A stretch of DNA of 42,952 bases from Haloferax prahovense DSM 18310 (GTDB lineage Archaea > Halobacteriota > Halobacteria > Halobacteriales > Haloferacaceae). Location: positions 232-43,183 of the forward strand of contig NZ_AOLG01000056.1 of NCBI RefSeq assembly GCF_000336815.1, in the 5' to 3' direction. The translations under genes were made by a program, and so were the position numbers. The notes below the pieces were generated by a model. The model did no database searches and had not been told where the DNA came from. It saw nothing but the letters and a program-made list of their open reading frames with translations. Every line of letters starts with the position of its first letter. The first letter of the stretch is position 1. Below are positions 7,322 to 16,600 of this stretch, piece after piece.

Positions 7322-8076
7322 TGTTCCCCACCTCCGAGGTAGGCCTCGCGAACGGCCGGATTCTCCCGAATCTCCTCGGGGGTACCCTGCGCGATGAGCC
7401 GTCCCTGATGGAGCGTGAAGATGCGGTCGGACACGTCGAAGACGATGTCCATGTCGTGTTCGACGAGGAAGATGGTCATCCCCCAGTCGGCGAGGAGGTC
7501 GTGGATGAGGTCGACCGTTATCTCGGTCTCCGTCGGCGACATGCCGGCGGTCGGCTCGTCCATGAACAGCAGGTCAGGGTCGGTCGCGAGCCCGATGGCG
7601 ACCTCTAAGCGCCGCTTGTCCCCGTACGGGAGCGAACCGGCTTCCATCCGGGCCTTCGAGTCGAGGCCGATGGTCTCCAGGATGTCGTTCGTCCGCGCTT
7701 GGACCTCGTCGAACGAGTCCCGCCGGCGGAAGAAGTTGACCCGGAACGAGCCGTGTTCGGCCGCGAACGACGCGACCTGCACGTTCTCGCGCACCGTGAG
7801 TTCCGGGAGAATCGACGCCGTCTGGAACGACCGGCCGACGCCGAGCTGTGCGATTTCGAACGGCTTCATGCCGACGAGTTCGTTCCCGGCGTAGAACACC
7901 TCACCCTCGGTCGGGCGCAGCCGACCGGTGATGGTGTTGATGAGCGTGGACTTGCCAGCCCCGTTGGGGCCGATGAGGGAGACGAGTTCGCCCTCTTCGA
8001 CTTCGATGTCGACGCCGTCGAGCGCCGTGAGCCCGCCGAACTCCTTGGTGAGCCCGTGGGTTTCGAGCAGCGCCAT
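7318..8076 (-). CDS. livG: Branched-chain-amino-acid-type ABC transporter ATPase (LivG type)
   Basis: This 252-residue partner ATPase of the same importer has Walker A GPNGAGKST (about 37-45), the LivG-type signature LPYGDKRRLEVAIGLA (about 147-162) and Walker B LLFMDEPTAGMSP (about 169-181), followed by the switch histidine in VEHDMD. The insertion between Walker A and the signature (FFRRRDSFDEVQART) is the usual LivG helical insert. Its ATG shares one base with the TGA of the LivM gene, and its own stop overlaps the LivF start, giving tight coupling. Confidence 0.93.
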   Translation of the reverse strand: MALLETHGLTKEFGGLTALDGVDIEVEEGELVSLIGPNGAGKSTLINTITGRLRPTEGEVFYAGNELVGMKPFEIAQLGVGRSFQTASILPELTVRENVQVASFAAEHGSFRVNFFRRRDSFDEVQARTNDILETIGLDSKARMEAGSLPYGDKRRLEVAIGLATDPDLLFMDEPTAGMSPTETEITVDLIHDLLADWGMTIFLVEHDMDIVFDVSDRIFTLHQGRLIAQGTPEEIRENPAVREAYLGGGEQ

Positions 8077-9218
8077 CAGTTCTCACCTCCCGAGGAGTCG
8101 CCGGTCGAGTCGCCGCCCGTGAGGGAGTCAAGCAGTTCTCTGGGTTCGCGGAGCGCGCCGGTGAAGGCGGTCGTCATCCCCCAGATACCGTCGCGGTAGA
8201 CCCACACGACCGTGGTAAACGAAAGCGAGAGCAGGAGCAGCCAGTAGTTGCCGAGCGTCGGGAAGCCGTTGACGATGCCCTTGAAGTAGAAGAACACGAA
8301 CGTCCCGATGACCGGGCCGGCGAGCGTGCCGAGGCCGCCGAGAACGGTCATGACGACGACGTCGCCGCTGACGGACCAGTAGAGTCGCTCGACGCCCGCG
8401 AACTGGGTGTTGACGGCCATCAGGCCGCCTGCGAGGCCGACGATGGACGCAGAGAGGAGGAACGCCGCGAACTTGTAGCGCCAGACGTCGAGACCGACGA
8501 ACGCCGTCCGCGTCTCGTTCTCGCGAATCGCCTTGAAGATGAGTCCGTAGGGCGACTTACGGATGCGCGTGATGGAGGCGACGACGGCGACGAAGAAGAC
8601 GCCGACGAAGAGGTAGAGGTTGTTCACGACGAGTTCGCCGAGGAGGCCGCCGTACTGGTGTTCCAGTTCGAAGAACCCGAGGACGGGCGACCGCGGCACT
8701 TCGAGGCCGTTTATGCCCTTGGTTATCTCCACGAGCGGTTCTCGGGCGAGGAAGTAGAGGAACTGGCCGATAGCCAGCGCCACGATGGAGAAGTACACCG
8801 TGTGGAGACGCAGGAGAATCAGCGCCGCGACCGCCCCGAGGGCGACCGCCGCCAGCGTCGCGACGACGATAACTGCCAGCGGGTCGTTGTACACGTGAAT
8901 CGCGAACAGCGCCGCAGCATAGCTCGCGGTTCCGAAGAACATGGCGTGCCCGAACGAGAGGAGGCCGGTCTGGCCCAACAGGAGGTTGAACCCGAGCGCG
9001 AATATCGACCAGATGAGGATCGTAACCGCGAGTCCGTGATACCCCTGGAAGATGTCCGAAACGACCGGTGCGCGGCCGAACGCGTACGAGAACGTCAGGA
9101 CGAACAGCACCGACGACAGGAGGACGAACGACTCGGTGTGTTTGATTCCGTCCCAGGTGTCCCAGCTAATCAACGACGATTCTTCGTCTACGGTCTTGTG
9201 GATGTTGTCCGTGCTCAT
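8076..9218 (-). CDS. livM: Branched-chain-amino-acid-type ABC permease (LivM type)
   Basis: This 380-residue multi-pass permease shows GFNLLLGQTGLLSFGHAMFFGTASYAAAL (about residues 95-123), the hallmark of LivM/LivH permeases, and a coupling region around IRENETRTAFVGLDVWRYKFAAFLLSASIVGLAGGL (about 235-270). The DVVVMTVLGGLGTLAGPVIG segment is also canonical. It has an N-terminal cytoplasmic extension (first about 35 residues) and a glycine/serine/aspartate-rich C-terminal tail. Its start overlaps the LivH stop by 4 bp. Confidence 0.92.
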   Translation of the reverse strand: MSTDNIHKTVDEESSLISWDTWDGIKHTESFVLLSSVLFVLTFSYAFGRAPVVSDIFQGYHGLAVTILIWSIFALGFNLLLGQTGLLSFGHAMFFGTASYAAALFAIHVYNDPLAVIVVATLAAVALGAVAALILLRLHTVYFSIVALAIGQFLYFLAREPLVEITKGINGLEVPRSPVLGFFELEHQYGGLLGELVVNNLYLFVGVFFVAVVASITRIRKSPYGLIFKAIRENETRTAFVGLDVWRYKFAAFLLSASIVGLAGGLMAVNTQFAGVERLYWSVSGDVVVMTVLGGLGTLAGPVIGTFVFFYFKGIVNGFPTLGNYWLLLLSLSFTTVVWVYRDGIWGMTTAFTGALREPRELLDSLTGGDSTGDSSGGEN

Positions 9219-10156
9219 TGTCCGACCTCCGCCGAGGGGAAGATACCGCTCGGCCTAATCGTCAGCACCACGATGGCCAGCAGATAGATACTGGCCTGCG
9301 TCATGCTCGGTTCGAGTTCCGTCGCCACCGCGAAGGTGAGCCCGGCGAGGAGCGCGCCGACAACGGTCCCGCGCAAACTGCCGACGCCGCCCATGATGAC
9401 GATGACCAGCGACGGGATAATTATCTCCATGCCGATTTCGGAAGTCACGTTGAACAGCGACCCGCCGAGGACGCCGGCGAGTCCCGCGTAGGCGGCACCG
9501 ACGGCGAATATCAGGAGAAACGGCCTGCCGACGCGGATGCCGAGCATCTGCGTCATCTCGGAGTCTTCGGTACCCGCCCGCACGGCCAACCCGTAGTCGG
9601 TGTATTTGAAGAACGCGAAGATGCCGGCGACGAGCAACAGCGTGAGCGCGACGACGAGGACGCGTATCGTCGAGGCCGCGCTCATCCCCGGCGGCGTGCC
9701 GATGAGGGGAAGCGAAATCGCGCCCGTGAGCCACTCGGGCCGGGGGTAGATGGTCCCCGTCCGGCCGAAGAGGATGGCGACTAACTCTTGAGCGGCGATG
9801 AGGATTCCGAATGTCACCAAAAGCTGGTCGAGAAGTTCTCGCTCGTAGAACGGTTTTGCGATCCAACGCTCCATCGCGACGCCGAGGACGAAGATGACGA
9901 CCGGCGTCAACACGAGCGCGGGTATGAACCCCCAATCGAGTCCGACCTGTCCGAAGTCGCTCAACAGTCCGCCGTACTGTTCGCTCGACGCGATGAGGAG
10001 CCCGATGTACGCGCCGCTCAAGTAGAGGACGCCGTGGGCCATATTCACGTATTTGAGCGACCCGAACACGATGGACAGGCCGACCGCGACGAGCAGGTAC
10101 AGCGACGCGACGCTCAGCGCGATGAAGAGGAACCCGACGATGCTGTCGATATTCAT
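9215..10156 (-). CDS. livH: Branched-chain-amino-acid-type ABC permease (LivH type)
   Basis: This 313-residue integral-membrane permease has canonical elements GLSIVFGSLKYVNMAHGVLYLSGAYIGL near the N-terminus, a DYGLAVRAGTEDSEMTQMLGIRVGR coupling loop and IIIPSLVIVIMGGVGSLRGTVVGALL near the C-terminus. I chose the ATG at 10156 (MNIDSIVGFLF). It has a GAGGTGG ribosome-binding-like element a few bases upstream, whereas the longer start at 10213 would add 19 polar residues and lie close to or upstream of the likely transcription start (TATA-like TTAACATA near 10226-10236). The gene begins the four-gene block and is separated from the binding-protein gene by 276 bp, so the permease/ATPase genes can be expressed apart from it. 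Confidence 0.9.
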   Translation of the reverse strand: MNIDSIVGFLFIALSVASLYLLVAVGLSIVFGSLKYVNMAHGVLYLSGAYIGLLIASSEQYGGLLSDFGQVGLDWGFIPALVLTPVVIFVLGVAMERWIAKPFYERELLDQLLVTFGILIAAQELVAILFGRTGTIYPRPEWLTGAISLPLIGTPPGMSAASTIRVLVVALTLLLVAGIFAFFKYTDYGLAVRAGTEDSEMTQMLGIRVGRPFLLIFAVGAAYAGLAGVLGGSLFNVTSEIGMEIIIPSLVIVIMGGVGSLRGTVVGALLAGLTFAVATELEPSMTQASIYLLAIVVLTIRPSGIFPSAEVGQ

Positions 10157-10432
10157 CGTTTCCACCTCGGTACAGATGTGAGTAAGCACTTCATGGTGTG
10201 CACGATTATTCATGAATTCTTCAGTATGTTAATCTTGTGTTTCGCTGACTTCTGGCATGCCAGCGGGCCGCTCTCCGGGTTCGTCGGGGGCGGTCCCGGA
10301 TGTCGGCGCGGCGCGAATGCAGTCGAGTGGGAGAATGGCGTGCGCGCGGCCGAGAACGCCGATGGCCGCTCGCGGATTATCGACTGCAGAAAATGGGAGT
10401 AAGGTACGTCGTATCGAGGCTTGGTCCGGCCG

Positions 10433-11851
10433 TTACTCGTCTCCGTACTCGTTGTCGCCCATGGCGCAGTTCGACGCCGGGAACTCGCTGCACTCGTAGA
10501 CGAGCGGGTCGGTCGTCTCGACGATTTCCGTCCGGATACCGAGTTCTTCGGCGCGGTCGTCGCCGACGCCGCGGACCATGTACCACGGGCGCTCGACCTG
10601 GTGGTCGCAGGTCCGGTACGAGGAGTCGCCCCACGCGAGGCTCCACTCGAACTCTTCGAGCGTTCGAACCACCGTCGGCGGGTGGAACGTGCCGGCCTCT
10701 TCGACGGCGGCCGCGTACACCATCATCGACTCGTAGGTGTGCAGCGAACTCTGGTTGGGCGTCTCGTCGTACTCGGCCTGATAGGCTTCGACGAACGTCT
10801 GGCTCGCCTCGTTGTCGGCGTTCGGGTTCCACGGCTCCATGCCGAGGACACCTTCTGCGTCCGCGCCGAGCGGGTCGAGGGTGAACGCGCTGACGTGCGG
10901 GATGATGACGTCGATGTCGTCGGTCAGGCCGGCGTCTCGCAGTTGCGCGAGGCCGCTGGCGGCGAAGTTGCCGAAGCTGGAGAAGTACAGCGTGTCGGCA
11001 CCGGAGTCTTCGAGCGCCTGAATCTGGGAGCTGTGGTCGGTCTCGCCCTCCGCGATGGCGGCACCGCCGGCGTCCTCCCACGGACCCTGTTCGGTGAGGT
11101 ACTTGCGGGCGGCGTCGCGGTTCGACTGCCCGTAGGAGTAGTCCATGTAGATGTGGAACAGCGAGCGGTCCTCGCCGAGGACCGAGGGCGCGGCCTCGCC
11201 CATCGCCATCCCGATAATCTCCGCGTGGAACGTCGGGTGGAAGTAGTATCGCGAGCAGTTCTCCCCGGAGATGCCGGCGGACGTTGAGTTCCCGCCCATG
11301 AACGGAACTTTCTCTCGCTGGGCGACGTTCTGCATCGCCATCGTCACCGTACTGGACATGCCGCCCGTCCAGAACTGGATGTTGTCCCGCTGAATCATCC
11401 GCTCGATGTTGTCCTGTGCCGTGTCGGCGCTCCCGGCGGTGTCGGCCTTCGTCGGCTCGACCTGGTAGCCCATGATGCCGTCGCCGCTCAGTCGGTCCCA
11501 GTAGTCGACGAGGCCGCCGCCCTCGTTCAGGTGTTTGACCGCGAGGTCGAAGCCCTTCTCTTGGTCTTGGCCGTCGGGGCCCAACGCGCCGGAAGTCGGC
11601 CCGTTGAATCCGATGCTCACGGAGCTTCCCTCGGGCGGGAAGTTCCCGATAGCCTCGTAGTCCTCGCCGCTGTCGTCGCCGCCGGACGTGTCCCCGCCAG
11701 AGGAGTCGTCGCCTCCGCCGCCGTCGGTGTTCTCGGTCTCGGAACCGCCCCCACCGGTACAGCCCGCGAGGCCGGCCGTGAGTCCGGCCGTCCCGATTGC
11801 TTTCAGATAGCGTCGCCTGGATTCGTCAGTTAGCGCTGGTTGATCAGTCAT
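10433..11851 (-). CDS. ABC transporter substrate-binding lipoprotein (LivJ / Peripla_BP_6 type)
   Basis: This 472-residue binding protein of the HAAT importer starts at 11851. Residues 12-17 RRRYLK form a Tat motif and LAGC at 28-31 is the lipobox, so it is exported folded and lipid-anchored. A Gly/Asp/Ser-rich linker (about 32-65) precedes the type-I periplasmic-binding fold beginning VSIGFNGPTSGALGPDGQDQEKGFDLAVKHLNEGG. Further landmarks are FWTGGMSSTVTMAM, VPFMGGNSTSAGIS and MDYSYGQSNRD. Such proteins bind amino acids, amides, urea or aromatic acids; the ligand here is unknown. High expression relative to the permeases is expected from its first position and own promoter (AGTTTAACTA near 11888-11897). 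An in-frame start nine codons upstream is less likely. Confidence 0.92.
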   Translation of the reverse strand: MTDQPALTDESRRRYLKAIGTAGLTAGLAGCTGGGGSETENTDGGGGDDSSGGDTSGGDDSGEDYEAIGNFPPEGSSVSIGFNGPTSGALGPDGQDQEKGFDLAVKHLNEGGGLVDYWDRLSGDGIMGYQVEPTKADTAGSADTAQDNIERMIQRDNIQFWTGGMSSTVTMAMQNVAQREKVPFMGGNSTSAGISGENCSRYYFHPTFHAEIIGMAMGEAAPSVLGEDRSLFHIYMDYSYGQSNRDAARKYLTEQGPWEDAGGAAIAEGETDHSSQIQALEDSGADTLYFSSFGNFAASGLAQLRDAGLTDDIDVIIPHVSAFTLDPLGADAEGVLGMEPWNPNADNEASQTFVEAYQAEYDETPNQSSLHTYESMMVYAAAVEEAGTFHPPTVVRTLEEFEWSLAWGDSSYRTCDHQVERPWYMVRGVGDDRAEELGIRTEIVETTDPLVYECSEFPASNCAMGDNEYGDE

Positions 11852-12032
11852 GTTTCTTCGGAACGCTGGTAGTGACATGGTGTCATGGTATAGTTAAACT
11901 TTGTGATTATCCGGGTAGAAATCAGGTCACCCGGCCGGCCCGCGAGCGCGAACTCCCCCTCGTCGGCGCTCAGCACGTCGTCGGCAGCGGGGGCGACCCC
12001 CGAGTCCCGTTCTCGATTCGGAAACGCCCGGG

Positions 12033-13244
12033 TTAGGCCGCCGCCCGCATGCGGCGGTCGATGGCCTTCGCGAGCGTGAGCGCGAACTCCTCGTCGTTGA
12101 TGTTGGCCGACGACTCGATGACCTCCACGTGGTCGTCGAGGTGCTCGCGCAGCGCGTCGAACAGCGCCTCGTCGGCCTCGGGGTCGTAGAACTCCTCGCC
12201 TTCGGCGTCGAGCATCGAGACGCCGCCGAGCGGGAGCGCGAGCGTGGTCGGCCCGGTCGCGGTGTTGAGCTTCTCCGCGATGATTCGGCCGAGTTCGGCG
12301 TTCTCCTCTGGGGTCGTCCGCATCAGCGTCACTTGCGGGTTGTGGACGTGGAACTGCCGGCCGTCGAACTCGTCGGAGATGGAGTCTTTCGGCCCGAAGT
12401 TGACCATGTCGAGCGCGCCGGTCGAGACGACCTGCGGGATGCCGCGCTCGGCCGCGGCGTCGAGCCGGTCCGGACCCGCCGCCAGGACGCCGCCGACCAG
12501 TTCGTCGGCCCACTCGGTCGTCGTGACGTCGAGCACGCCGTCGATAACGCCCTCTTCGACGAGCGACTCCATCGCCCGGCCGCCGGTCCCGGTCGCGTGG
12601 AAGACGATAGTCTCGTACCCGCGCGCTTCGAGCCAGTCGCGCGCCGTCTGGACGCACGGCGTGGTGACGCCGAACATCGTGATTCCGATGGTCGGTTTGT
12701 CCTCGGTCTCGACGGCCGGCTCGTTCGACACCATGCCGACCATCGCGAGTGCCGCGTTGGAGATGACGGTCCGCGAGAGTTGGTTGAGCCCCTCGATGTC
12801 GGCGACCGAGTACATCATCGCGATGTCGTGGTAGCCGATGTACGGCTCCGTGTCCCCCGAGGCCATCGTCGAGAGCATCAGTTTGGGGACCCCCATCGGA
12901 AGCGCGCGCATCGCGGCCGTCGCGACCGACGTGTTCCCCCCGCCGCCCAGACCGAGGACGCCGTCGAGTTGGCCCTCCGCGTGGAGTCGCGATGTGACGA
13001 CGGCCGCACCGTCGCCCATGGTTTCGATGGCCTTGCCGCGGTCGCCGGCCTCCCGAAGCGCTTCGAGGGTGCTGCCGCCCGCCTCGGCCACGGCCGCGGC
13101 GTCGGTGTCCGGTTCGATTTCGGGCGCTCCCATCACGCCGACGTCGACGAGGTGAACCTCGATTCCCTGCCCTTCGAGCACGTCGCGGGCGAACCCTATC
13201 TCCTCGCCCTTGGTATCGAGTGTGCCGACGATGACGACGCTCAT
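12033..13244 (-). CDS. Tm-1-like ATP-binding-domain (UPF0261) protein
   Basis: This 403-residue protein matches the UPF0261/Tm-1-like family (PF06792). The start VVIVGTLDTKGEEIGFARDVL is near-diagnostic. Other landmarks are DGVLGLGGGGNTSVAT (about 93-108), PKLMLSTMASGDTEPYIGYHDIAMMYSVADIEGLN (about 120-154), GVTTPCVQTARDWLE (about 192-206), HATGTGGRAMESL (about 216-228) and VSTGALDMVNFGP (about 270-282). In tomato Tm-1 and many bacterial and fungal proteins this domain is fused to a PEP-hydrolase TIM barrel; here that partner is a separate gene at 4175-5008 with the Liv-type transporter between them. The enzymatic role of the pair is not settled. The gene is upstream of the transporter genes on the same strand and divergent from the 1740-residue ThuA protein. 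Confidence 0.9.
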   Translation of the reverse strand: MSVVIVGTLDTKGEEIGFARDVLEGQGIEVHLVDVGVMGAPEIEPDTDAAAVAEAGGSTLEALREAGDRGKAIETMGDGAAVVTSRLHAEGQLDGVLGLGGGGNTSVATAAMRALPMGVPKLMLSTMASGDTEPYIGYHDIAMMYSVADIEGLNQLSRTVISNAALAMVGMVSNEPAVETEDKPTIGITMFGVTTPCVQTARDWLEARGYETIVFHATGTGGRAMESLVEEGVIDGVLDVTTTEWADELVGGVLAAGPDRLDAAAERGIPQVVSTGALDMVNFGPKDSISDEFDGRQFHVHNPQVTLMRTTPEENAELGRIIAEKLNTATGPTTLALPLGGVSMLDAEGEEFYDPEADEALFDALREHLDDHVEVIESSANINDEEFALTLAKAIDRRMRAAA

Positions 13245-13696
13245 CGGTCACCCGCGGTGGACCGCTCGCGTCGGGTCGGTCCGCACCCGTCGTTCGAAAC
13301 CTCGACGCCGCGCGGCGTCGCCGCCGATGCGACTGATTGTGTGCATGCGCGGTTCATACTTGCAATCGTGGCAACACTACAGACTGTAATTAATATTGGG
13401 GTCAGTCCAACGTTCACCGGCTAGTGACGCATCGAGACATGCGGACACGACTTGCCGCTGGACAGTACATTCAAGTAATGTTAGTTCATGAGATTTGGTA
13501 GCCCAAATCAATGAGCCGACGGAAATAATGGCTATACTTCCGTTACACCTCGCCTGTCAGTTGGGTGGGAACGCGGGAGTGAGAGCCGCCCGTTCGGCGA
13601 ATTGGCCGGGTACACGGCTGGGTTGCGGTTCGCGAGAGCAGCGCAGTCCTGTAATCGCACGGTAACCAACGACGACAGCGGTCGACGCAACACACT
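13245..13696. promoter_or_regulatory. Divergent intergenic region between the Tm-1-like and ThuA genes
   Basis: No gene is seen. AT-rich elements include TGTAATTAATATT at 13384-13396, which can serve the minus-strand Tm-1-like gene, and a block at 13471-13540 containing ATGGCTATACTT that may hold the promoter of the plus-strand ThuA gene, though its leader would then be about 150 nt. ACTACAGACTGTAAT near 13376-13390 is an imperfect relative of the TTACA/TGTAA half-sites seen elsewhere. Confidence 0.35.
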
Positions 13697-16600
13697 ATGA
13701 CACACGACGACGACACGACACGGGAATCGAACCCCGACGACGGCGACAGCGAGGGACTGAACATCAACCGACGCAACTTCATGAAAGTGAGCGGCGTCGG
13801 GGCGGCGAACTTCCTCGGGGCCAGCGGCGTCGCACAGGCGAAACAGCTCACCACCGACGACACGATTCGCCTCGTCGCGACGGAGGGAGACATTCTCGCG
13901 GCGTACACGAACGAGGAATCGGTTATCGAGGGTTCGGGTCTCGCCGACGCGATATCCGACTGGCGTCAGGGCGACCTGACGACGAACTCCCTGCTGAAGG
14001 GAATCAACAGTTGGCGCAACGGGACGGAGATAGAGACCTCGGCGGACTCGTTCTCGTGGGTCGCGACCGCGCCCTCCGAGATGGAGGATACGACCAACCC
14101 GACGCTCGTCATGCACGAGGGCGAGGAGTACGAAATCGAACTCTCGAACGCCATGGACGAGGACATCACGTTCATGCTCGCGGACCCGACCGGCGAGGTG
14201 ATGGAGTCGTTCTCGACGATGCAGGGGTCTGGCGACTCACAGACGGTCAGCTTCACCGCCGAGTCGTCGATGGCGATGTACTACGCCGAAGAGCACCCCG
14301 AGGAGATGCGGGGGAGCGTCGAGATAACGCCGCCTCCGGCCGAAGACAACATCAGCGTCCTCATGATGGGCGGCCCGCAGGGCGGCAGTCACAACGCGCC
14401 GGCCCGGCAGGTCCAGCTCACCGAGTACATGCTGGACCGCGGCATCGAGGTCCAGTACACCGACCGGCTCGCCGACCTCGAACCCGACGTGCTCCACCGC
14501 TACGACGCGTGGATCATGATGGACAACCGCGGCGCGAACTACGGCCAAGAGCTGACTCCGGAACAGGAGCAGTCCATCGTCGAGTTCGTCGAGAACGGCG
14601 GCGGCTTCATCCCGATACACAGCGCTTCGGCGTGTTTCACCGGCTCGGACGCCTACATGAACCTCGTCGGCGGCCAGTTCGCCGCTCACAACTTCGGCGA
14701 GATGACGACGAGCTTCGCCCAGCCGAGCCATCCGATTCTGTCGACCCTCGACCCCATCACGGTCGAAGACGAGACGTACCGCCACATGAACCTCAACGAC
14801 GATATCAACGTGCTCGCCTACGCGCAGTTCCCCGACGGCGACAGCATCCCCGAGTACGACGACGGCCGCGAACAGGGCGAGCCGTGGTCGTGGACTCGCA
14901 CACAGGGCGACGGGCGCATCTTCTACACCGCGTGGGGCCACGGCAGAGCCCCGTGGGCGACCGACGGCTTCAAAGCGCTCATCGAGAACGCGATTCGCTG
15001 GGTCACGAAGAACGAAGACACCATCGCTGAGGACACCAAGGTCCTCAACGACCTGGAGTTCATCGACGCCGACATCCCGTACTATCCGCCGCCGGAGGGG
15101 AGCCTCCTGGCGCCGGAGGTCCCCGAGGAGGTCGGCAGCGGAACGAGTTGGAACAAGATGCAGCGGGCGTTGAACCCCAGCGAGACGGTCCGGCGGACGA
15201 TTACGCCGGAAGGGTTCGACCTCAAGCCGTTCGTCACCGAGGGCGACCTACCTGACGACGCGAAGGGGAACATCCTCGACGCGAAGTTCGACGCGCAGGG
15301 TCGCGTCTGGCTGTCGGTCACCCGCGACTATCCGAACGAGCTAGGCCAGGACCGCGACAAAATCGTCGTCTGCGAAGACACGGACGGCGACGGACAGGCC
15401 GACGAGTTCACCATCTTCGCGGACGGCCTCTCGGTGCCGGTCAGTATGGTTGTCGTCGAAGACGGCGTCGTCGTCGCCGACCTCGACGACCCCAGCGAGA
15501 GCGGGAAGATGGTCCACCTCGTCGACACGGACGGGGACGGGCAGGCTGACGAGCGAAACGTCCTGTTCTCCGGGTTCGGTAACGGCGACACCCACGCCGG
15601 CCCCAACGAACTGGCCCACGGCATCGATAACTGGATTTGGGGACAGGTCGGGTACGGCGGTTTCAGCGGCAACATCGCCGGCGAGGAGCGAAACTTCAGT
15701 TCCTCGGTCTACCGATTCAAGTTAGAAGACGGCTCGGTCACCGACTTCGAAATCGTCGGCGCACTGCCGGGGAACCAGGCGGGCCTCGGTTTCACCGAGG
15801 AGGGTCTCGCCTTCGGTTCGGCCGCGACCTCCGGGCGACCGAGCAACTACTTCGCTATCCCGCATCAGTACTACGACCTCATCGAGGGAACGGGACCGAA
15901 CGACTTCGGTGCGGCGTCTGATTCGAACCGGTTCCTCCCGGTCACCGACCGCGTCCGGCAGGTCGACCTCCACGGCGGGTACACCGCGGCGACCGGCCAC
16001 ACCATCTACACGGCGCGCGAGTACCCCCAGAAGTACTGGAACAACACCGGCTTCGTCGGCGACGGCACGGGTCACATCCTCGGGTCGTTCTTCCTCTCGC
16101 AGGACGGTGCGGGCTACAACACCCACTACGCCCACAACATCGCCGGCGGCACCGACGCGTGGTTCGCGCCGTCGTACTCCTCCGTCGGCCCGGACGGCAT
16201 GCTGTGGTTCATCGACTGGTACAACTACATCTACCAGCACAACCCGACGCCCGGTGGCTTCGAGAACGGCCCCGGCAACGCGTACATGACCGAGGTACGC
16301 GACCACGCAACTGCCCGGCTCTTCCGCGTCGTCTACGGCGACGACGACGGCTACGAGCCGACCGACCTCGCGGACGCGAGCGTCTCGGAACTCGTCGACA
16401 CGCTGTCGAGCACGAACATGTTCTGGCGGCGGACGGCCCAGCGGCTGTTGGTCGAACGCAACGAGACGGGCGCGCTCTCGTCGCTCGTCGACCTCGTCAC
16501 GACGGAGACGCTCGACGAGATTAACCTCGACCCGGCGGCGATTCACGCGCTGTGGACGATGCACGGCCTCGGCGCGCTCGACGCCGACACTGGAAACAGC

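Noticed and set aside
12129..13424. 431-codon plus-strand frame opposite the Tm-1-like gene
   Set aside because: Arg/Val/Asp-rich antisense composition and no recognisable domain; the minus strand encodes a full UPF0261 protein.
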